This document shows positions 1 to 8,541 of a stretch of DNA of 64,000 nucleotides, piece by piece. Source of the stretch: an uncultured Lachnospiraceae bacterium (lineage in GTDB: Bacteria > Bacillota > Clostridia > Lachnospirales > Lachnospiraceae). A program made the position numbers and the translations under genes. The DNA lies in contig CALWPY010000006.1 of assembly GCA_944383545.1 (NCBI GenBank), positions 1-64,000 on the forward strand, given 5' to 3'. The notes below the pieces were generated by a model that had not been told where the DNA came from, did no database searches, and saw only the letters and a list, made by a program, of their open reading frames with translations. The first letter of the stretch is position 1. The number at the start of each line of letters is the position of its first letter.

Positions 1-151
1 AAAAATCATCTTCTGACGGATAGAAGAAGCCAACTGTCAAATTTTAATTTTTAATCAGTGCGTTTTGCTCATCTCTATTTTATATATTGTTAACCTAATT
101 ATATACATTTTTTAATATTTTATCAACAATCACAGAATTATTCTTCAAACT

Positions 152-189
152 GAAAAACAGCCTGCAAAACATTGTCCTGCAGGCTGTTT
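152..189 (-). terminator. Terminator after the GH5 gene
   Basis: An 11-bp perfect inverted repeat (155-165 with 179-189, arm AAACAGCCTGC) lies just after the GH5 stop codon. On the minus strand it is followed by a short T run. I see nothing recognisable in the remaining 150 bases to the left window edge. Confidence 0.7.
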
Positions 190-197
190 GACTTATC

Positions 198-1265
198 TTA
201 AAGATATTTTACCAACTCATCTATTACCGGTTTCATATGCTCATCGGAAAGTCCGAAATCCTTTTCACGGAAGTTCCATGCACAACGTCCTATGTTGTAT
301 TTCCTGAATACTTTGTTTATTTCCTTATACCATTTAACAGTACTTTCAGTATCGGCTCTGTCGATAACTCCGTATTCACCGCAATATAAAGGTACATTTC
401 TTTCTTCAGCAGTCTGTATTGCTTCCATGAATAACCGCTCAAAAAACTCATAATCTAAAGGCTTATCCATGTCATATTCTCCGTATTTTAATATATTATT
501 TTCCAATTCAGAAAAATAATCAAATGAAGCATCACCTTTGTTAAGTGTTTCATTTGAAATTTTTCTGTATTCATTAAAAGTATGAGGATATTCCGTACGG
601 AAATCCAAAGGCATTTCCTTTATCCAATATGCCCCCTGATGTGTGAAAATAGTAGGGTCATATGAATGAAAAGTATATACGATATTTTCATCATAAGGCA
701 TTGCCAGGTCTTTTACTGACATTGCACTGTTATTCCAGTATCCTCCTACAAGAATCTTTATATCCGGCACAATGGCTCTGATTCTTTTTATACATTTATT
801 TGAGATATCATTCCAAATATCACTCAGGCTCTCGTCCGTAACCTCATTCAGAAGCTCAAATGCAAGCATATCCTTATATTTGCCGAATCTTTCAGCAAAC
901 TGCTCCCAAAGCCTGTAAAATCTTTCCTGATATTTTTCATTTTCAAAGAATCCTGATTCTTTTTCACCCTCATCAAAAGAATATCCGAATGTCTTATGTA
1001 AGTCCAAAATCATATTAAGATTATTCTTTTTGCAATAATTAATTGCTGTCTCAATACGGGCAAAGCCATTTTCTTTATATTCACCTTCTTTGGTCTCCAC
1101 TAAATTATAGTCTACAGGAATTCTTACATGGTCTGCACCCCAGGCTGCTACAGTTTCAAAATCCTTTTCGGTTATAAAATTATTATAACGCTCCTCTGAA
1201 TTGTCGCACTGTGAATACCAGCCGCCAAAATTAACACCCTTTTCAAATCCTTCAAATTTGCGCAT
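198..1265 (-). CDS. GH5-family glycoside hydrolase (endoglucanase-like), cytoplasmic
   Basis: A 355-aa TIM-barrel glycosidase. The GH5 signs are KGVNFGGW (9-16), the acid/base pair N140-E141 in LLNEVT, H200 in YTFHSY, the nucleophile E297 in YCGEYG, and W330 in CAWNF. GH5 enzymes cleave beta-glucans, mannans or related beta-linked glycans by a retaining mechanism; the exact substrate cannot be read here. There is no signal peptide, carbohydrate-binding module or membrane segment, so it probably acts on imported oligosaccharides or glycosides. I chose the ATG at 1265 because a strong AGGAGGG site sits 5 bases upstream; a longer in-frame reading to 1325 has no such site. It ends at its own terminator and lies downstream of purL, without an obvious functional link. 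Confidence 0.85.
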   Translation of the reverse strand: MRKFEGFEKGVNFGGWYSQCDNSEERYNNFITEKDFETVAAWGADHVRIPVDYNLVETKEGEYKENGFARIETAINYCKKNNLNMILDLHKTFGYSFDEGEKESGFFENEKYQERFYRLWEQFAERFGKYKDMLAFELLNEVTDESLSDIWNDISNKCIKRIRAIVPDIKILVGGYWNNSAMSVKDLAMPYDENIVYTFHSYDPTIFTHQGAYWIKEMPLDFRTEYPHTFNEYRKISNETLNKGDASFDYFSELENNILKYGEYDMDKPLDYEFFERLFMEAIQTAEERNVPLYCGEYGVIDRADTESTVKWYKEINKVFRKYNIGRCAWNFREKDFGLSDEHMKPVIDELVKYL

Positions 1266-1374
1266 AAAAACCCTCCTGAAATTATAATTAATTTTTACTG
1301 TAGCTTTATAGTAATAAAACACCAATTAAATATATACAAAAATCATGCACAAAATATCAAAAATATGTTTAATT

Positions 1375-4300
1375 TTAGCTGAAATATTCAACTCCCGATT
1401 CAAAGATATACTGATTCTGGTCACCGTAAATATTTATGGCAACTGCCGTATCTCTTCTCTCTGAATGAGCCATCTTTCCGAATACTCTTCCGTCAGGGCT
1501 TGTGATTCCCTCTATTGCATAGTAGGAAGCATTTACATTATAGTACTCATCCATTGTAGGATTTCCGTCCATGTCAACATATTGTGTTGCAACCTGTCCG
1601 TTTAAGAAAAGTTTCTTTATACATTCCTCATCGGCCACAAATCTTCCTTCACCATGTGAGATTGGCACTGTGTAAACTCCGCCAAGCTCTGCTTTCTTAA
1701 GCCACGGAGATTTGTTTGATACAACCTTTGTGTATACCATCTTGGACTGGTGGCGTCCTATGCTGTTTCTCGCAAGAGTAGGTGAATTATCTGTCTGAGG
1801 TTTTATCTCTCCATATGGCACAAGTCCAAGCTTTATAAGCGCCTGGAATCCGTTACAGATACCGAGTACAAGTCCGTCTCTTTCATTTAAAAGACGCATA
1901 ACCTCATCCTTAATCTTTTCATTTCTGAATGCCGTGGCTATAAACTTACCGGAGCCGTCAGGCTCATCACCTGCCGAGAATCCACCCGGGAACATGATAA
2001 TCTGCGAATCACTTATAGCCTTTGAAAAAGCATCTACGGAATCTCTTATACCCTGGGCATCCATATTCTTAAATACTATTGTTTCAACCTCTGCTCCTGC
2101 ACGTCTGAAAGCTTTTTCAGAATCATATTCGCAGTTTGTACCAGGGAATACAGGAATAAATACCTTTGGCTTTGCAACCTTATTCTTTGCAACAAGAATT
2201 GTTTTTGCATCATAAATTCCCGTATCTATCTTCTTATCAGGCACATTTGAATAAGTAGGGAAAATCTTTTCAAGAGTACCTGTCCATGCTGCTATTGCCT
2301 CATCCATATCTATTACCGTACCGGCATATTTGAATGACGCATCTTCCGTAACCTTACCGATAACCTTGCAAGGCACTGTAATTTTACTCTTGTTTTCAGG
2401 CTTAATCTCTATAATTATTGAGCCGTAGTCCTTTGAAATAAGCTCTTCTTTTGAAATGCTTTCATCAATTTCAACCCCCAGCTTATTACCGAATGCCATT
2501 TTACTTACGGCTTCTATTATTCCACCGAAACCGACTGCATATGATGATTCAACAAGTCCCTCTTTTATGTCATTATGGAGAAGTGCATACTTTTTTAGCA
2601 CATCTTCATACACAGGCTTGTCATACTTATCTCTTTCCGTATCAATCTTCAGGAGTATGTTTCCTGATTTTTTAAGCTCTGTTGTAACAACATCCATATA
2701 TCCTGCCACATCTACCGCAAAGGAGACAAGTGTAGGAGGTACATCTATGTCATTAAATGAGCCTGACATACTGTCCTTTCCACCGATTGAAGGAAGACCA
2801 AGTCCCATCTGTACATCATAAGCACCAAGAAGTGCCGCCAGAGGTTTGCCCCATCTTTCAGGCTCCTCTCTAAGTCTTTCAAAGTACTCCTGGAATGTAA
2901 GACGAATCTTAGATACATCTCCGCCTGAAGCCGCAATCTTTGCAACTGAATGAAGCACTGCATAAATTGCACCGTGGTATGGACTCCATGAAGAAAGATA
3001 AGGGTCAAATCCATAACTCATCATGGTAACCGTATCAGTCTTTCCTTCGAGTACAGGAAGCTTTGCTATCATTGTCTGGATAGGTGAAAGCTGATATTTA
3101 CCTCCATAAGGCATGGTGACACTACCTGCACCTATGGAAGAGTCAAACATTTCCACAAGCCCCTTCTGTGAGCAGACATTTAAATCAGAAAGTACCTTAA
3201 GCCACTCTGCCTTAACATCTGAATATTCTTCATTTTCTTTGAGATAATTTTTGCCTTCTTCAGGCATTTCCACCTTAACTTCAGTCTCCTGATGAGCACC
3301 GTTTGTATCAAGAAATGCTCTCTTTATATTAACTATTTCTTTACCTCTCCATGTAAGTACAAGCCTTGGCTCTTCTGTAACCACAGCTACCTTTACGGCT
3401 TCAAGGTTTTCTTCTTCTGCGTACTTAAGCATCTTGTCCGCATCAGCAGGGTCTACTACTATTGCCATTCTTTCCTGTGACTCTGAAATGGCAAGCTCTG
3501 TACCGTCAAGTCCTGCATACTTCTTAGGAACAAGGTCAAGATTTACCTTAAGTCCGTCAGCAAGTTCGCCTATTGCAACTGAAACTCCGCCTGCACCAAA
3601 ATCATTACATTTCTTTATAAGAGAAGCAACTTCTTCCCTTCTGAACAATCTCTGAATTTTTCTCTCTGTCGGAGGATTACCCTTCTGTACTTCTGCACCG
3701 CAGGTATCAATGGAACTTTCGGTATGTGCCTTTGATGAGCCTGTTGCACCGCCGCAGCCGTCACGTCCCGTACGTCCGCCGAGAAGGATAATTATATCTC
3801 CCGGGTCGGAATTAAGCCTTTTTACACATCTTCTTGGAGCCGCACCCATTACGGCGCCTATTTCCATACGCTTTGCCACGTAGTCAGGATGATATATTTC
3901 ATTTACAAGTCCTGTTGCAAGACCTATCTGATTACCGTAAGAGCTGTAGCCCTGTGCCGCAACAGTTACGATTTTTCTCTGTGGCAGTTTGCCCTTCATT
4001 GTTTCCTTAAGTGAAACCGTCGGGTCTGCGGCTCCTGTAACACGCATTGCCTGATATACATAAGAACGTCCTGAAAGCGGGTCTCTTATTGCACCGCCAA
4101 GGCAGGTTGCAGCACCTCCGAAAGGCTCTATTTCCGTTGGGTGGTTATGTGTCTCGTTCTTAAAGCTTACTAACCACTCCTCTTCTTTATCATCAATTTT
4201 TACGGGAACTACTATTGAACATGCATTTATTTCATCAGAAACCTCCATGTCCTCAAGCTTTCCCATGGAACGAAGCTTTTTCATTGCCATAAGAGCTATA

Positions 4301-5127
4301 TCCATAAGACAGATAAACTTATCGTTTCTGTCCTTATATATAATCTGTCTGTCTGCTTCATACTGCTTAAATGAATCCTCAATAGGCTTCTTATAATAAC
4401 CATCATTAAAATCAATCTTTGTAAGCTCCGTTGAGAATGTCGTATGACGGCAATGGTCTGACCAGTAAGTATCAAGCACCCTTATTTCCGTCATGGAAGG
4501 GTCTCTCTTTTCATCATTCTTAAAATAATTCTGAATATGAAGAAAATCCTTAAATGTCATGGCAAGTCCGAGGGAATTATAAAGCTCTGACAGAGTGTTT
4601 TCTTCCATATCCTTAAAGCCGTCAAAAATTATAACATCAGCCGGCTCATCATAATCCATTACAAGAGTTTCAGGCTTAACCTCGTCAGTAACCCTTGAAT
4701 CCACAGGATTTACTACATACTCTTTAATTGCGGTCTTTTGTTCATCATTGATATTTCCTGTTACAACATAAGTAACGGCAGACCTTATCAAAGGACTTTC
4801 CTCTTCATTTAAAAGCTTAACGCACTGCTCTGCTGAATCTGCCCTCTGGTCGAACTGTCCCGGAAGATATTCCATAGAAAAGCAGAAATCGCCTTCATTA
4901 AGCGGAAATGTTTCCTCATATACAATATCCACGGGCGGCTCTGAAAATACAGTTACCAGCGCCTTTTTATATGTTTCTTCAGATATGTTTTCAATATCAT
5001 ATCTGACAAGCTCTCTTACTTCGTCGGCAAATATACCAAGATAATTTTTAAACTGTTCCTTAAGGTCATTTGCCCTAACTGCATAATCAGGCTTTTTTTC
5101 AACGTAAATCCTTCTTACTCTGCTCAT
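1375..5127 (-). CDS. purL: Phosphoribosylformylglycinamidine synthase, single-chain
   Basis: A 1250-aa FGAM synthase, catalysing the ATP- and glutamine-dependent conversion of FGAR to FGAM in de novo purine synthesis. It is the long one-chain type, combining the synthetase and glutaminase that are separate PurL, PurQ and PurS in Bacillus. The synthetase part carries HNHPTEIEPFGGAATC, NDFGAGGVS and GGKDSMSG. The C-terminal class I glutaminase begins at FPGTNCEYD and has nucleophile C1091 in GICNGFQ, H1158 in SHGEGRF and a conserved H1221. The chosen ATG at 5127 has GGAGG 5 bases upstream; four codons further upstream another ATG lacks a site. The gene ends 25 bases from the AstE-like pair, so read-through from that unit is possible. 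No purine riboswitch is apparent upstream. Confidence 0.95.
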   Translation of the reverse strand: MSRVRRIYVEKKPDYAVRANDLKEQFKNYLGIFADEVRELVRYDIENISEETYKKALVTVFSEPPVDIVYEETFPLNEGDFCFSMEYLPGQFDQRADSAEQCVKLLNEEESPLIRSAVTYVVTGNINDEQKTAIKEYVVNPVDSRVTDEVKPETLVMDYDEPADVIIFDGFKDMEENTLSELYNSLGLAMTFKDFLHIQNYFKNDEKRDPSMTEIRVLDTYWSDHCRHTTFSTELTKIDFNDGYYKKPIEDSFKQYEADRQIIYKDRNDKFICLMDIALMAMKKLRSMGKLEDMEVSDEINACSIVVPVKIDDKEEEWLVSFKNETHNHPTEIEPFGGAATCLGGAIRDPLSGRSYVYQAMRVTGAADPTVSLKETMKGKLPQRKIVTVAAQGYSSYGNQIGLATGLVNEIYHPDYVAKRMEIGAVMGAAPRRCVKRLNSDPGDIIILLGGRTGRDGCGGATGSSKAHTESSIDTCGAEVQKGNPPTERKIQRLFRREEVASLIKKCNDFGAGGVSVAIGELADGLKVNLDLVPKKYAGLDGTELAISESQERMAIVVDPADADKMLKYAEEENLEAVKVAVVTEEPRLVLTWRGKEIVNIKRAFLDTNGAHQETEVKVEMPEEGKNYLKENEEYSDVKAEWLKVLSDLNVCSQKGLVEMFDSSIGAGSVTMPYGGKYQLSPIQTMIAKLPVLEGKTDTVTMMSYGFDPYLSSWSPYHGAIYAVLHSVAKIAASGGDVSKIRLTFQEYFERLREEPERWGKPLAALLGAYDVQMGLGLPSIGGKDSMSGSFNDIDVPPTLVSFAVDVAGYMDVVTTELKKSGNILLKIDTERDKYDKPVYEDVLKKYALLHNDIKEGLVESSYAVGFGGIIEAVSKMAFGNKLGVEIDESISKEELISKDYGSIIIEIKPENKSKITVPCKVIGKVTEDASFKYAGTVIDMDEAIAAWTGTLEKIFPTYSNVPDKKIDTGIYDAKTILVAKNKVAKPKVFIPVFPGTNCEYDSEKAFRRAGAEVETIVFKNMDAQGIRDSVDAFSKAISDSQIIMFPGGFSAGDEPDGSGKFIATAFRNEKIKDEVMRLLNERDGLVLGICNGFQALIKLGLVPYGEIKPQTDNSPTLARNSIGRHQSKMVYTKVVSNKSPWLKKAELGGVYTVPISHGEGRFVADEECIKKLFLNGQVATQYVDMDGNPTMDEYYNVNASYYAIEGITSPDGRVFGKMAHSERRDTAVAINIYGDQNQYIFESGVEYFS

Positions 5128-5151
5128 GTCAACCTCCATTTGTAATTTATA

Positions 5152-6087
5152 TTATTTATGAATTTTTCTTATCAGTTTATATATTATAACATTCTGGAAT
5201 ACCATCGGGGAATCCTGAACAAAAAATACTATTCCGTTTGTAGGTGCAATTACTTCTGACAGCACTTTACCATCCATAGGGTCAATTATTTCCGCAAGCA
5301 CCTGGCCTCGTTTTACTTCCCGGTTTATACCGACCAGCTTATGAAAGAAGCCTGCATCGTAGGCTTTTATATTTACCATGTCCTCTTCATTCATCACAGT
5401 TGAAATATATCCACCGTGACAGTTATATTTAATAATTCCCATTCTGGTAAGAAATCTGAGTACAGCTGAAACTGCTACTCCGGCACTTTTTTCATCAATT
5501 CTTTCCGTTCCTCCTGAATATATTGAAAAAGCCTCCGTTCCCTCCATCTGCCAGTTATAATTAAGTGTTGCATGGTCAAATGAGCGGGAATCACTTGTGA
5601 GTACATATGGCAATCCGAAAAGGTTGGCCAGATTTGTGCTCTCGTGCCCCGTTCTTATCATTCTCACATGTGATATAAATTCACCCTGCAGATAAAAACT
5701 AGGAAACTGTATTCCATATGAATATTCCTTTATTCTCTCTAAAAGTGAAGCTGCAATACGGCTAGTTGCAGGCCCCTCGGGATTTCCCGGAAATGACCTG
5801 TTAATATCGGAATCATCTGAAAGCCAGTATTTTCTCCCCGCATTCATTGAACTGTAGTTAAGGGACGGTATAATCATTATTTCCTTGCCTGAAACTATAT
5901 CTCCCTGGGATTCCAGTTCTGCGAGTCTTTTTGATAATAGTGAGCATATATATATCTGCTGGTATTCATTTCCTCTCATGGCACCGACAATGCACGCCGC
6001 CTTTGCTCCCTTTCCGTATGTATAGCCATATATTGAATACTCATCTCTAAATGCGGTATTCATTGTAAAAAGCATTTCTTTATTCAT
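5152..6087 (-). CDS. AstE/aspartoacylase-like protein, active site degenerate
   Basis: A 311-aa member of the succinylglutamate desuccinylase/aspartoacylase (M14-type carboxypeptidase fold) superfamily. The fold is recognisable from GAMRGNEYQQ, the substrate-loop DINRSFPG, HVRM, and a C-terminal barrel with a biotin-carrier-like loop (VKRGQVLAEI, VIAPTNG). Family enzymes bind zinc with a His-x2-Glu pair plus a later His and use a Glu as base. Here the first His is Arg (RGNE), the later DxH stretch reads GIQ, and the catalytic TE reads IY, so hydrolysis by the usual mechanism seems unlikely. The start is taken at the ATG at 6087, after AGGCGGTG; a GTG three codons upstream is an alternative. 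It overlaps the stop of its upstream paralog by 8 bases, which implies translational coupling and a joint function, perhaps as a heteromer. Confidence 0.7.
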   Translation of the reverse strand: MNKEMLFTMNTAFRDEYSIYGYTYGKGAKAACIVGAMRGNEYQQIYICSLLSKRLAELESQGDIVSGKEIMIIPSLNYSSMNAGRKYWLSDDSDINRSFPGNPEGPATSRIAASLLERIKEYSYGIQFPSFYLQGEFISHVRMIRTGHESTNLANLFGLPYVLTSDSRSFDHATLNYNWQMEGTEAFSIYSGGTERIDEKSAGVAVSAVLRFLTRMGIIKYNCHGGYISTVMNEEDMVNIKAYDAGFFHKLVGINREVKRGQVLAEIIDPMDGKVLSEVIAPTNGIVFFVQDSPMVFQNVIIYKLIRKIHK

Positions 6088-7024
6088 CAGATTCACCGCC
6101 TACCACTATTCTTGCAAGAAGCGAGCCTTCTTCCGTAGCAGGATACTCTCTTAATGCACAAATTGTTCCTGTTACAGGTGCTTTGATGCTTTCTTCTACT
6201 GAGCCTGTAATTACATTTACCACATAGCCCAGTTCATCGCCCTTATTTACTCTGTCAAACATTTTTACCCTCGGTATAAAAATACCGCTGCTTTCCGAAT
6301 TAATATATATTATATCATTATCATGTGCAATTATTGAATTCTTTATTTCAGGAACATCCCCCTGCCATATGCCCATGTATTTCATTATGGCAAATATTCC
6401 GTCTACGAGCTGATTACCGTAATCCTGATTAATCTTATATGCAAAGCCTGATTCCGTAACAAAACACTTTACGCCTCTTTTGTTTAATTCATATGCAAGA
6501 CTTCCGTCACGTACCTGTGTGGAAGGGTGTACCCATATCATGTCTGCATTGAAAAGCTTAGCATAAGGCATGAGAATATCCTCCACATCATCATTCATTC
6601 TTACCTGTGGTATCTCATGCAGGTATAAATTACTGGCATGAATATCAATACAGAAATCCGCACCCAGTATATCCTGAAGAATATTATATGCCGCATACTC
6701 TCCCATAGCCCCGCTTTGAGAGCCCGGAAAAAGCTCATTCATATCTATCTGAGAGCCTGGAATTTCCCTTATCTTAGCCGCCATTCCAAGCGGATTAAGT
6801 GTAGGATATACATCAACTATACCCGTAAGATTATGATATTCCTTCTTTATCCTTCTTATAACTTCATAACATATATACTGTCCCTGCAATTCATCTCCGT
6901 AAATACCGGAAACAAGGCATATTCTTTTTTCGTTTCCATTCGGAAAATCCGGTGCAAGACGGTTTTTCTTGATTTTTAAGACTTCTCCTACCATGAGATT
7001 TACCGATACAACAGTCTCTATCAT
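6080..7024 (-). CDS. AstE/aspartoacylase-like M14 deacylase
   Basis: A 314-aa AstE-superfamily protein, paralogous to the next gene downstream. It keeps the Glu metal ligand in SGIYGDELQG, the later zinc His in FCIDIHAS, the DMNELFPG substrate loop, HEIPQVRM and the catalytic Glu in VTESGF. The first zinc His of the usual HGDE motif is replaced by Tyr (YGDE). The C-terminal domain is again barrel-like (KGDELGYVV, KAPVTGTI). Related enzymes remove succinyl, acetyl or acyl groups from amino acids; the substrate here is unknown. The ATG at 7024 is chosen because GGAG lies 8 bases upstream; a GTG ten codons upstream has none. It is 79 bases downstream of the receiver gene, probably in the same transcript. 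Confidence 0.75.
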   Translation of the reverse strand: MIETVVSVNLMVGEVLKIKKNRLAPDFPNGNEKRICLVSGIYGDELQGQYICYEVIRRIKKEYHNLTGIVDVYPTLNPLGMAAKIREIPGSQIDMNELFPGSQSGAMGEYAAYNILQDILGADFCIDIHASNLYLHEIPQVRMNDDVEDILMPYAKLFNADMIWVHPSTQVRDGSLAYELNKRGVKCFVTESGFAYKINQDYGNQLVDGIFAIMKYMGIWQGDVPEIKNSIIAHDNDIIYINSESSGIFIPRVKMFDRVNKGDELGYVVNVITGSVEESIKAPVTGTICALREYPATEEGSLLARIVVGGESDE

Positions 7025-7103
7025 AACTACTACTCCAATCTGACAGGGCTGCACAGAAAAAGCACTCTGTTCTGAGTGCCATGAAAACTGATTAACAGCA
7101 CAA

Positions 7104-7463
7104 TCATCTATATATTTTTTTCACCTTATAAATCAATTCTCTTATGTCAACAGGTTTTGTAATAAATTCATCAGCTCCGTGCTTTACCGCCCGGATTACG
7201 AGTGACATCTTTTTCTCCTCAACAATAATTATAATAAGTGTAGTATCTTTATTATATTTTATGCTTTCTATAAATTCCAGCACTTCATTTTCAGGAAAAT
7301 CAGAGTCAATTATAACCAAATCCGGTTTTCCCCCAAAAAATAAATCTTTTCCTTCCTGAATGGAACATGCTTCACCATAAATTTCATAGCCCTCATTAAT
7401 AAGAGCTTCCTTTTCTAATTTTAGTTGTGCCTTTGAGGCATCAATAATAAGTATTCCGCTCAT
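7104..7463 (-). CDS. Stand-alone receiver-domain protein (CheY-like)
   Basis: A 119-aa single receiver domain without an output domain. D53 in VIIDSDFP is the expected phosphoacceptor and K103 in FITKPVD is conserved. The acidic pair is reduced to D8 (IDAS), and the usual Thr/Ser after beta-strand 4 appears to be Val (IIIIVEEK), so phosphorylation or switching may be atypical. It follows the MshEN/CheX-like gene by 21 bases. CheX-type proteins dephosphorylate receivers, so the two may act as a pair, but this is inference. Confidence 0.8.
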   Translation of the reverse strand: MSGILIIDASKAQLKLEKEALINEGYEIYGEACSIQEGKDLFFGGKPDLVIIDSDFPENEVLEFIESIKYNKDTTLIIIIVEEKKMSLVIRAVKHGADEFITKPVDIRELIYKVKKIYR

Positions 7464-7484
7464 AAATATTCTCCAAGTATAATG

Positions 7485-8384
7485 TCATGCAATGTTTAGT
7501 TCAGAATCCATGCTTATAATAACATCCATCCTGTCTCCTGCAATATAAAACGGCATAACATATATATCTTTCTCTGACGACAAAGAAATCATATCACTGA
7601 ATATTTTTATTTTTTCCTTACGCATATTCAATTCATTTTCTTTTTTAATAAAAAGAGCGTTTGTAAGATTAAGGAAATCAGACACAGTGTTAATGATATC
7701 ATCGTCTTTACACTTAAGCTCAAGATTATCCGTAAATATTTTTCCAAGCCTGTACATTCCTTTTCCGTCATTTCCCGAACATATACCTACGGAAATATGG
7801 CTGTCACCATTGATATCCTGATAAATCATAGAGCCTGAAGCATACTGTCTTACTATTTCCACTGCTTCAAAACGCACATCATTTTCTGTAAAACGTATTA
7901 AATTTTTTCCTATTATATCTATGTAGTCTTTTACAAGTTCAGGTATTTCATCATTTTTTGTAAAGATTTCCATAACCTTATCTATGTCATTAGATTTCAA
8001 TGTATCAATCTCACCGGCAGTATAATTCTCATTCTTTTTAAAATTATTTACATACTTCTGCAGTTCTTCAGGGGAAAAATTATACTCCCCAATAAGTATC
8101 TTAACAAAAATAAGGTATGTTTCCTCCTGTTTTTCAAGAAGTTCAGAAACCTGCTTTTCCTCAAGATACCCCTTTTCTACGGCCAGTTCACCAAATTTTA
8201 CATCATGATTAAGCTGAAGATGATTTATTTCATCAGCCTGTGTATCAGTCATATATCCCTCAGCGTTTGCCAACTGACCGATTTTCATCCTGCACTGTCT
8301 TACTTCAGACATAATATTCCCATACTGGTCTTCTGTCAGAACGCCTTCATCTAATAAATATTTCCCAAAATATGTTCCAAACAT
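7485..8384 (-). CDS. MshEN-like repeats fused to a CheX-like domain
   Basis: A 299-aa cytoplasmic protein. Residues 5-86 hold three 24-residue repeats with the spacing of the MshEN cyclic-di-GMP motif (G, two hydrophobics, G, two hydrophobics, then usually Gln): G7..G14, G36..G43..Q57 and G65..G72..Q86. The consensus Arg at repeat position 1 is Tyr, Lys and Lys, so ligand binding is uncertain. From about residue 150 to 295 it resembles CheX/FliY-type phosphatase or binding domains, with DFLN (D236, N239) in place of the CheX ExxN motif. The start ATG at 8384 has AAGGT 7 bases upstream; 13 extra codons of open frame lack a site. It heads a probable operon with a receiver and two AstE-like genes, behind a good sigma-A promoter. 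The domain calls come from motif reading only. Confidence 0.55.
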   Translation of the reverse strand: MFGTYFGKYLLDEGVLTEDQYGNIMSEVRQCRMKIGQLANAEGYMTDTQADEINHLQLNHDVKFGELAVEKGYLEEKQVSELLEKQEETYLIFVKILIGEYNFSPEELQKYVNNFKKNENYTAGEIDTLKSNDIDKVMEIFTKNDEIPELVKDYIDIIGKNLIRFTENDVRFEAVEIVRQYASGSMIYQDINGDSHISVGICSGNDGKGMYRLGKIFTDNLELKCKDDDIINTVSDFLNLTNALFIKKENELNMRKEKIKIFSDMISLSSEKDIYVMPFYIAGDRMDVIISMDSELNIA

Positions 8385-8414
8385 TCTATTACCTTCACTT
8401 TTTTTAATGTAATA

Positions 8415-8443
8415 ATTATACATAACACTAACTCAAAAAGCAA
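8415..8443 (-). promoter_or_regulatory. Sigma-A-type promoter for the MshEN/CheX-like operon
   Basis: The minus strand shows TTGCTT (8438-8443), a 17-base spacer, and a perfect TATAAT (8415-8420), 31 bases before the start codon at 8384. It is divergent from the promoter of the GGDEF-EAL gene. Confidence 0.6.
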
Positions 8444-8461
8444 TATTTACTATGAATTATA

Positions 8462-8490
8462 TTGAAATATTGACAATTTTTACATATAAT
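8462..8490 (+). promoter_or_regulatory. Sigma-A-type promoter for the GGDEF-EAL gene
   Basis: TTGAAA (8462-8467), a 17-base spacer and TATAAT (8485-8490) lie about 50 bases before the TTG start at 8542. The -35 boxes of the two divergent promoters are only 18 bases apart, so the two units could share regulation. Confidence 0.65.
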
Positions 8491-8541
8491 TATGTGGCAG
8501 ACATCTAAGACTAACTTTTATGCCAAGGAGGGATTCCTATC

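Noticed and set aside
5128-5151. Purine riboswitch before purL
   Set aside because: The upstream gap is only 24 bases and contains just the ribosome-binding site.
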